DNA of 64,000 bases from an uncultured Acetatifactor sp. (lineage in GTDB: Bacteria > Bacillota > Clostridia > Lachnospirales > Lachnospiraceae). The stretch spans positions 209,683 through 273,682 of the forward strand of contig CAJTSE010000002.1 in the NCBI GenBank assembly GCA_910578815.1. Direction: 5' to 3'. This document shows positions 58,874 through 64,000 of this stretch, in pieces. The notes beneath the pieces are model-generated. The model was not told the DNA's origin and searched no databases. It saw only the letters and a program-made list of their open reading frames with translations. Position numbers and translations under genes: made by a program. Numbering within the stretch: position 1 is the first letter of the stretch; each line of letters starts with the position of its first letter.

Positions 58874-60400
58874 TCAGTTCGTTCCTGCCAGCGTATGCAC
58901 CGCGTCATAGATCTGGACGTCCACGGAAGCCAGCCCGCTCTTAATGTCATCCAGCGTCTTGTACTTCTTCTCCGCTTCCGGCCGGAATGCGTCCTTGGCA
59001 AGATCCTCAAAGAAAGTCTGACCCGGCGTCCAGATCTGCTCCACCGCCCGGATGGAGGGCATGACCACAATATTCCCGGCATCCAGATTATGATACATAA
59101 TCTCCGATACACCGCCAACCGCATCCGCCACGTCGCTTCTGGCCGGCACAATACCCAGCATTTCGTTTCGACGAAGCATCATCTCATAGCCTGTGGCGAA
59201 CTCCACAAAGGCCAGGCAGGCGTTGGGTGACTTTGTATAAGCACTGATGGCATAGCCGTTGACACCGCCCATGGCCTTTAAGGGAATCAGCTCCGGATCC
59301 TCTTCCGTCAGGTCGCCGCTTGCCGGTAACTTGGGGATTTCCGTGATTACCAGATTCTCTTCCGCCAGGGCCCCCGCCTCTTCCTCGCTCATTCCCTGCG
59401 CCTGATAAGCCAGCCGCAGCTCCTTTAAAAACAGGGTATAAACATCCGGAGTGGTCATGGTGGCAAAATACGTTCCGTCTGCCAGCTTGCTGTAAGCGCT
59501 CACCGTAATGGAATCGTCGATACAGCCCTCGTTCATCAGAGCTGCCTGCTGCAAAAGCACATTGGCGCCAATCTCCGCATTCCCTGCGGAAAAGCCCAGA
59601 TCATCCGCATTGGTATTTTGATCCCCAAATACATAGCCGCCGTAGGAAAAGAGAAATCCGGAAGAGAAATACACATCATAAAGAGAGCGCATATATCCAT
59701 AGCAGCCGTCGTTCCTGGCCACAATCTCCTGGGAATATCTGTACATATCGTTCCAGTTTTCCACCATGTCCGGCACCTGATTGCCGTTTTTATCCCAGGT
59801 GGTCTCCCAGTCCTCAGGCAAAAGATCCTTTCGGTAATACAGCATGGAGGACTGCACGTTTACCGGCACCCCCATGTAATACTGAACGCCGTTTACAGTT
59901 GCCTGATACGCATTCCAGGCATTTTCCGTGATCTGGGAGAAGCACTCCAGACTCTCCGCCGGAATGGGATAAATATGCTTTCCCTCCACATACTTCATCA
60001 GCACATCATTGGCCTGATAGAGTACATCAGGACCGTATCCGTAAGGGCCGTCATCCGCCAGATTGCTGTATTGGTCCATATTGGCATCCACCGCCACGAT
60101 CCCGTACTCCGCATATTTTGCGTTGAAGGCATCAATCAGCTCCTGGAAATACCCCTGCTCAATGGCCGTATCATTTTCCAGAACCCGGATCGTCACATTC
60201 CGCTCCAGCTCACCGCTGAAAATATTGCTCAAGTCCACGCCGCCGGCATTTTCTCCCGTGCCGGTTTCTCCCCCGGCCTGCCCTGCTCCTGTCTGCCCTG
60301 TGCCTTCTCCCGACTGCTGTCCGCCTTCGCCGCCGCAGCCGCAAAACAGTCCTGTACACAGGACACCTGATAAAACCAGCGCTGTTATCTTCTTTTTCAT
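58874..60400 (-). CDS. Maltodextrin-type ABC transporter substrate-binding lipoprotein
   Basis: A 508-residue family 1 binding protein with lipobox LFCGC near residue 21 and a Gly/Gln/Glu/Thr linker of about 35 residues. The fold starts RNVTIRVLENDTAIEQGYFQELIDAFNAKY. Other typical parts are GPDVLYQANDVLMKYVEGKHIYPI and GVNGYAISAYTKSPNACLAFVEFATGYE. The ATG at 60400 follows GGAGG. It is the second gene after the neopullulanase-like GH13, so malto-oligosaccharides are the likely ligand. Confidence 0.92.
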   Translation of the reverse strand: MKKKITALVLSGVLCTGLFCGCGGEGGQQSGEGTGQTGAGQAGGETGTGENAGGVDLSNIFSGELERNVTIRVLENDTAIEQGYFQELIDAFNAKYAEYGIVAVDANMDQYSNLADDGPYGYGPDVLYQANDVLMKYVEGKHIYPIPAESLECFSQITENAWNAYQATVNGVQYYMGVPVNVQSSMLYYRKDLLPEDWETTWDKNGNQVPDMVENWNDMYRYSQEIVARNDGCYGYMRSLYDVYFSSGFLFSYGGYVFGDQNTNADDLGFSAGNAEIGANVLLQQAALMNEGCIDDSITVSAYSKLADGTYFATMTTPDVYTLFLKELRLAYQAQGMSEEEAGALAEENLVITEIPKLPASGDLTEEDPELIPLKAMGGVNGYAISAYTKSPNACLAFVEFATGYEMMLRRNEMLGIVPARSDVADAVGGVSEIMYHNLDAGNIVVMPSIRAVEQIWTPGQTFFEDLAKDAFRPEAEKKYKTLDDIKSGLASVDVQIYDAVHTLAGTN

Positions 60401-60448
60401 TTTTCCTCCATTCTGAAGCAATCTATGTTGAAAAACGCGGGCAGAATA

Positions 60449-62212
60449 TTAATTCTGCTCTGCGGTCATGGGAATTTGTGATGCTTCTGCACAAATCCCC
60501 GGTCTCCGGGAATACCTTCTGCGGAGAACCACAAAGCCCTCAGCCTCCAGGCAGCCCTCCAGGTAACCGTTTCCGACGATTGCTTCTCCCTCTGCTTCAA
60601 TCGTCCTTGTTTCCTTCGTCCGATTGCAGTACAGTGTCAATTCCTCTTCCTCCAGAAGGCGCTTCAGCACAAACAGCTCATTCTTACTATACAGCCGGAT
60701 GCTGCCTGTCTGCACTGCCTTTTCCTTCCTCAAAGCCAGCAGATCCTTGATTTTTCCCATGCAATACATATCCCAATGGCTTTCCTCCCAGTCGAAACAG
60801 CGCCGATTGTCCGGGTCGTAGCCTCCCTCCAGCAGAATCTCCGTACCATAATAGAGGCAGGGCGCTCCCACAAACATAACCATCACTGCCACCGCCGAAA
60901 GCAGTCTGTCCCGGTCACAGCCCACCCAGGTATAAAACCGGTCCGTGTCATGGGAATCCAGCAGGTTCATCATCATCCGGTTCACCTGGTCCGTATTGCG
61001 CATCAGCAGACCGTTCAGCTTCCAGGCAAACTGCTCCGCATCAAAGGCGCCGAAGGCATAATAATCCAGGCAGGCCTTGGTAAAGGCATAGTTCATAATA
61101 CTGTCGTACTGATCTCCCCCCAGAAAAGGATTGGCATCATGCCAGTTCTCTCCGATCACGGCACAGTCCGCTTTCACTGCTTTCACCCGTTTGCGGAACA
61201 GACGCCAGAAATCATGGGATACTTCGTCGGATACGTCCAAACGCCATCCGTCTATATCATACCTTTCAATCCAAGATACCGCAATGTCCAGCAGGAACTC
61301 CTGTACCTGCGGATTGGAGGTGTTGAACTTCGGCATATAATCGCAGAAGGAAAACACTTCATAATTCAAAGGCTCCTTCTCCGGCCTCTCCCCCCGGATG
61401 ATAAACCAGTGGAAATAGGGCGACTCCTTTCCCCTCTTTACCACGTCCTGAAACTGGACCAGATTCTCGCTGCAATGGTTAAATACAGCATCCAGTACTA
61501 CCCGGATTCCCCGGATATGGGCTTCCCGGACCAGCCTGCCGAAATCCTCGTTGCTGCCGAAATGACTGTCAATATTGGCATAGTCCGAAATGTCATATTT
61601 GTGATTGGAGATGGATTGAAATACCGGAGTAAGATACAGGGCATTTATCCCCAGCCCTTTCAGATAATCCAGCTTCCGGATAATTCCCGGAAGATCCCCG
61701 CCGGCAAAGCTTTTCGGGTGAGGCTTCTCCCCCCATTCCATATTGACATATGTGTCATCTTTATCCTGCAGGCCCCTGCAGAAGCGCTCCACAAAGATCT
61801 CATAAAACACCGCACTTTCCATCCAGGGTACTTCCCTGTGAATGTCTGCCGAATTAATATAAGGCAGCTGGAAAAAGTTAAAATACGCCAGAGAGAAATC
61901 ATAGGTATCGCTCAGTCCATCCTCCGAATAATACAGCTCTTCCCCCCGGACCTTCAACCGAAAAATATAACTGAGCCTTATATCCTCCAGCTTCAGCTTC
62001 ACCTCATACCATGCAAACAGCCTGTCCTCGTACTTCCGTTCCATTTCTCCGCTGAGCTGACGCATCTGAATCACATATTTACTTTCATATATTACCCATA
62101 CCTCATCCAGCGGATCCCTTTTGTCCACACGAAGCCGCAGTATGACCTCTTTCTCCGAAACCGGAAAACAATACCGGGAATCCGGTATATGTAAAATTGC
62201 CTGTTCGTTCAT
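60449..62212 (-). CDS. Neopullulanase / cyclomaltodextrinase-like GH13
   Basis: A 587-residue cytosolic enzyme. Residues 1-120 form a CBM34-like N-terminal domain. The GH13_20 barrel begins near WMESAVFYEIFVERF. The nucleophile Asp is in DGWRLDVSDEVSH near residue 325, the acid/base Glu in VIGENWHDA near 353, and the transition-state Asp in LDSHDTDR near 420. It hydrolyses cyclodextrins, pullulan fragments or maltodextrins brought in by the adjacent importer. The start follows AGGAG. It is first in the operon and divergent from a LacI regulator. Confidence 0.92.
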   Translation of the reverse strand: MNEQAILHIPDSRYCFPVSEKEVILRLRVDKRDPLDEVWVIYESKYVIQMRQLSGEMERKYEDRLFAWYEVKLKLEDIRLSYIFRLKVRGEELYYSEDGLSDTYDFSLAYFNFFQLPYINSADIHREVPWMESAVFYEIFVERFCRGLQDKDDTYVNMEWGEKPHPKSFAGGDLPGIIRKLDYLKGLGINALYLTPVFQSISNHKYDISDYANIDSHFGSNEDFGRLVREAHIRGIRVVLDAVFNHCSENLVQFQDVVKRGKESPYFHWFIIRGERPEKEPLNYEVFSFCDYMPKFNTSNPQVQEFLLDIAVSWIERYDIDGWRLDVSDEVSHDFWRLFRKRVKAVKADCAVIGENWHDANPFLGGDQYDSIMNYAFTKACLDYYAFGAFDAEQFAWKLNGLLMRNTDQVNRMMMNLLDSHDTDRFYTWVGCDRDRLLSAVAVMVMFVGAPCLYYGTEILLEGGYDPDNRRCFDWEESHWDMYCMGKIKDLLALRKEKAVQTGSIRLYSKNELFVLKRLLEEEELTLYCNRTKETRTIEAEGEAIVGNGYLEGCLEAEGFVVLRRRYSRRPGICAEASQIPMTAEQN

Positions 62213-62317
62213 ATTTTACTCTTTCTCCTGTTCTGCTGTTCTTTTTTCTGCCGCCTCTTTTCCCATCTGCTCCGCTATCCGCTTTCAGGCTGTTATTTGC
62301 GTTTTTTGCCGGCCGCA

Positions 62318-62346
62318 TTGACAAAAGCCGACATGCAGTATATAAA
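62318..62346 (+). promoter_or_regulatory. Promoter of a probably leaderless lacI-family gene
   Basis: TTGACA (62318-62323), a 17-bp spacer and TATAAA (62341-62346). The start codon ATG is at 62353, where transcription itself would begin, and no Shine-Dalgarno sequence lies before it. Confidence 0.75.
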
Positions 62347-62352
62347 TAAACT

Positions 62353-63156
62353 ATGAGCAAAAAATATACCATTCGAGATATTGCCAAACAAGCAGGGGTC
62401 TCCGTAGCCACAGTGTCCTATGTGATCAACCGCCGGGAAGATCAGCGCATCAGCGAGGAAACCAAAAAGAAGGTATGGCAGATCATTAATCTGCTGGACT
62501 ACAGGCCCAACGCCTCCGCAAAGTCTCTTGCCACCAATAAAACCTATAATATCGCCTTGTTCCTGCGCCGGGAAAAATCCCTTTACAAGCGCTCAGAGCA
62601 GCTTGCCGTTGCGGATGCCCTGGCCTCAGTGCTGCAGTCCCACGGATACCATCTGCTGCTGGAAAGCGAGGAAAATGTCTCCCGAATCGACTATGCGGAC
62701 GCTATTCTCTGCTATGACACGGACACGGATTTCTTTAATCACGTGGGGGACAACAACCTGATTCCCCTGATCGCCATCGACAGCCTCACGCCTTTGCAGA
62801 TCTTTTTCCAGGTGTGCACGGACTATGCCGGCTTAAAAGCCAAAGCAGCAGAACATTTCGGCAGTGACGATTTCCGCTATCTCTGCCTTGCCCCCAATAA
62901 CGTAGAGCTCGGCAGGCTGATCCGGAACACCTTTCCCTCCGTGATCTTCGTGCCGGAAAACGATTCCTGCCCTTCGGGAGAACTTCCGGCCCTTTCCGGA
63001 AATATCCTGTACAGCCAGCAGGCCCTTGCTCCGCTGGCAGGCCCCGACGGCTTTTATGCCGCCTGCTGTCTGCGTGAAAAGATGGAGCAGGTCTTTGCCT
63101 GTTTTGAGCTGGCCGTAAACCGCGTCCCCGATTGTGAACATAACCTGTTTATCTGA
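62353..63156 (+). CDS. LacI family regulator, short form
   Basis: A 267-residue regulator. The HTH is residues 4-27 (KYTIRDIAKQAGVSVATVSYVINRRED) with the hinge ASAKSLATNKTYNIALFLRRE. The effector domain is about 65 residues shorter than usual, and the segment after YADAILCYDTDTDFF is compressed, so sugar binding may be altered. It is divergent from the maltodextrin operon and probably represses it. No ribosome site precedes the ATG, which lies 7 bp after a good -10. Confidence 0.88.
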   Translation: MSKKYTIRDIAKQAGVSVATVSYVINRREDQRISEETKKKVWQIINLLDYRPNASAKSLATNKTYNIALFLRREKSLYKRSEQLAVADALASVLQSHGYHLLLESEENVSRIDYADAILCYDTDTDFFNHVGDNNLIPLIAIDSLTPLQIFFQVCTDYAGLKAKAAEHFGSDDFRYLCLAPNNVELGRLIRNTFPSVIFVPENDSCPSGELPALSGNILYSQQALAPLAGPDGFYAACCLREKMEQVFACFELAVNRVPDCEHNLFI

Positions 63157-63162
63157 CATGCC

Positions 63163-63197
63163 CCTGCCGCAGAAGCTGCGGCAGGAGCTTTCTTTTA
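63163..63197 (+). terminator. Terminator after the short lacI-family gene
   Basis: CCTGCCGCAG (63163-63172) and CTGCGGCAGG (63176-63185) form a perfect 10-bp stem with an AAG loop, followed by AGCTTTCTTTT. Confidence 0.8.
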
Positions 63198-63215
63198 AAT
63201 CCTGTCTGTCATACA

Positions 63216-64000
63216 TTATTTCCCTTCAAATCCCACTGTAAGCTGAGTCGTTGCCGGGTCATAGGTAAAGGTATAGGTACCGGCAGCCTTTGCCACAATA
63301 TTGTAACTCTCCGTGCCGTCCACGAAGGCAAGGGATTCCTCATCCGTGATATTGCTGTAACGAACATACTCATTTCCCACGGCGGAAGTACCGTCTGCAG
63401 AGGTCACCAGAGTAGTCAGCAGGAATTCGTCCCCTTCTTCCAGATCAATTACCAGGGTATGGATCCCGTTCTCTTCCGTAAACCGATACTGTTCGTCATA
63501 TTTATCCTGCCATTCTGTAACCTTGGCCCCCTTGATATAATAAGCGGTGGTCAGTTCACCCATCTGTGCCTGAATTTCTCCGTTGTAGGTAAAGGTGATC
63601 TTGTCATAGGGGTTGGAATTATAATTTTCTTTGGTCTCCTCAGTGTAATAGCTGTTTGCCGTATCATATACGTCGGCACCGGGATAGGTGGTCAACGTGA
63701 AGGTATAATTTCCGTCCCGCTGACACTTAATGTTAGCCTTTTTCGTACTGTCGGAAAGACCGCCGGACACACTGAAACATTCCACGCCGTCCGCCTCCGT
63801 GGTCTCCAAATAACCGCCGCCCCGCTGATTGCACCAGGAGGTGTCAATGGCAAACTGGAATTCATCACCTTCACAGAGATCAACGGTAATCGTATAAACA
63901 TTCTCTCCTTCTGCCTTTGTCATATAGTGCTCTTCATTGATTACTTTTCCCCAGCTGGAGACCGCCAGCAGAGGGCTCTTGCCGCTGCCTAAGATGGCAA
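63216..64000 (-). CDS. Secreted starch-binding-module protein, C-terminal part (partial)
   Basis: The frame is open to the right window edge, so the ATG at 63923 is internal; 260 codons plus the stop are seen. Two related beta modules are visible: one with NVYTITVDLCEGDEFQFAID and a second with AYYIKGAKVTEWQDKYDEQYRFTEENGIHTLVIDLEEGDEF, each ending in a strand such as GTYTFTYDPATTQLTVGFEGK. Modules of this kind occur as starch-binding domains on surface amylases of gut Lachnospiraceae. It is probably the C-terminus of a secreted amylase or starch-binding protein that feeds the adjacent maltodextrin importer; the catalytic part is outside the window. Confidence 0.75.
   Translation of the reverse strand, partial: AILGSGKSPLLAVSSWGKVINEEHYMTKAEGENVYTITVDLCEGDEFQFAIDTSWCNQRGGGYLETTEADGVECFSVSGGLSDSTKKANIKCQRDGNYTFTLTTYPGADVYDTANSYYTEETKENYNSNPYDKITFTYNGEIQAQMGELTTAYYIKGAKVTEWQDKYDEQYRFTEENGIHTLVIDLEEGDEFLLTTLVTSADGTSAVGNEYVRYSNITDEESLAFVDGTESYNIVAKAAGTYTFTYDPATTQLTVGFEGK

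Noticed and set aside
58693..59151. 152-codon Arg/Ser-rich minus ORF at the binding protein end
   Set aside because: It is a shifted frame of the binding protein joined to the intergenic tandem repeat.
60776..62194. 472-codon ORF antisense to the GH13 gene
   Set aside because: It is a shadow of the GH13 frame; the catalytic motifs lie on the minus strand and no family is visible in this one.

Overview
The window looks like a chromosome segment of a gut-type Firmicute of the Lachnospiraceae kind. The reasons are lipobox lipoproteins with Firmicute signal peptides, LplABC/YtcQ-type sugar importers paired with YesL/YesM/YesN-type regulators, strong GGAGG ribosome binding sites, several GH families for plant glucans and starch, and a moderate G+C. 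This assignment is inferred from gene content only. No rRNA, tRNA, CRISPR array or complete insertion sequence was seen.

Layout. (1) 1-6.2 kb, minus strand: an ABC-2 type exporter (one ATPase, two permeases) framed by two zinc-ribbon proteins with in-frame tandem repeats, preceded by a leader with a 12-codon micro-ORF between two hairpins. (2) 6.2-10.6 kb, minus: a sulfur block cysK-metN-metI-metQ plus an Rrf2 regulator, with a strong promoter and a palindrome before cysK. (3) 11-19.2 kb: housekeeping genes aroA, carbamate kinase, lspA and truA, an XRE regulator, a broken zinc-ribbon gene, an SGNH acetylesterase, a small zinc-finger protein and a HAD phosphatase. (4) 19.4-30.9 kb: a secreted CxxC peptide cut by a stop codon, a large lipoprotein, glycogen debranching enzyme, LacI regulator, oligo-1,6-glucosidase, a YhdJ-like orphan DNA methyltransferase, AraC and HAD genes. 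(5) 31-33.3 kb: an AT-rich island with a divergent methionyl-tRNA synthetase behind a leader peptide and a strong terminator, arranged like an attenuator. (6) 33.4-56.3 kb: a beta-glucan, probably xyloglucan, utilisation locus. It holds a YesN response regulator, two sugar-binding lipoproteins, a GH5 lipoprotein, YesL/DUF624, two LplBC permeases, a membrane-anchored surface protein with repeats of the module also found on the GH5, a YesM kinase, GH31, cytoplasmic GH74, and a BvgS-like hybrid kinase. (7) 56.3-64 kb: a maltodextrin locus (GH13 neopullulanase-like, malE/F/G-type importer, a LacI regulator that appears leaderless) and the C-terminal part of a secreted starch-binding protein.

Working model for region 6: extracellular GH5 cuts the polymer, the modular surface protein holds it, lipoproteins and permeases import oligosaccharides, and cytoplasmic GH74 and GH31 finish them, under one or two sensor kinases and the YesN regulator.

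The window also carries two dispersed repeat families that gene annotation would miss. One is a roughly 80-105 bp intercistronic element with hairpins that ends in a ribosome binding site and start codon, and so supplies translation initiation to three unrelated genes. The other is a MITE-like fold-back element present twice.
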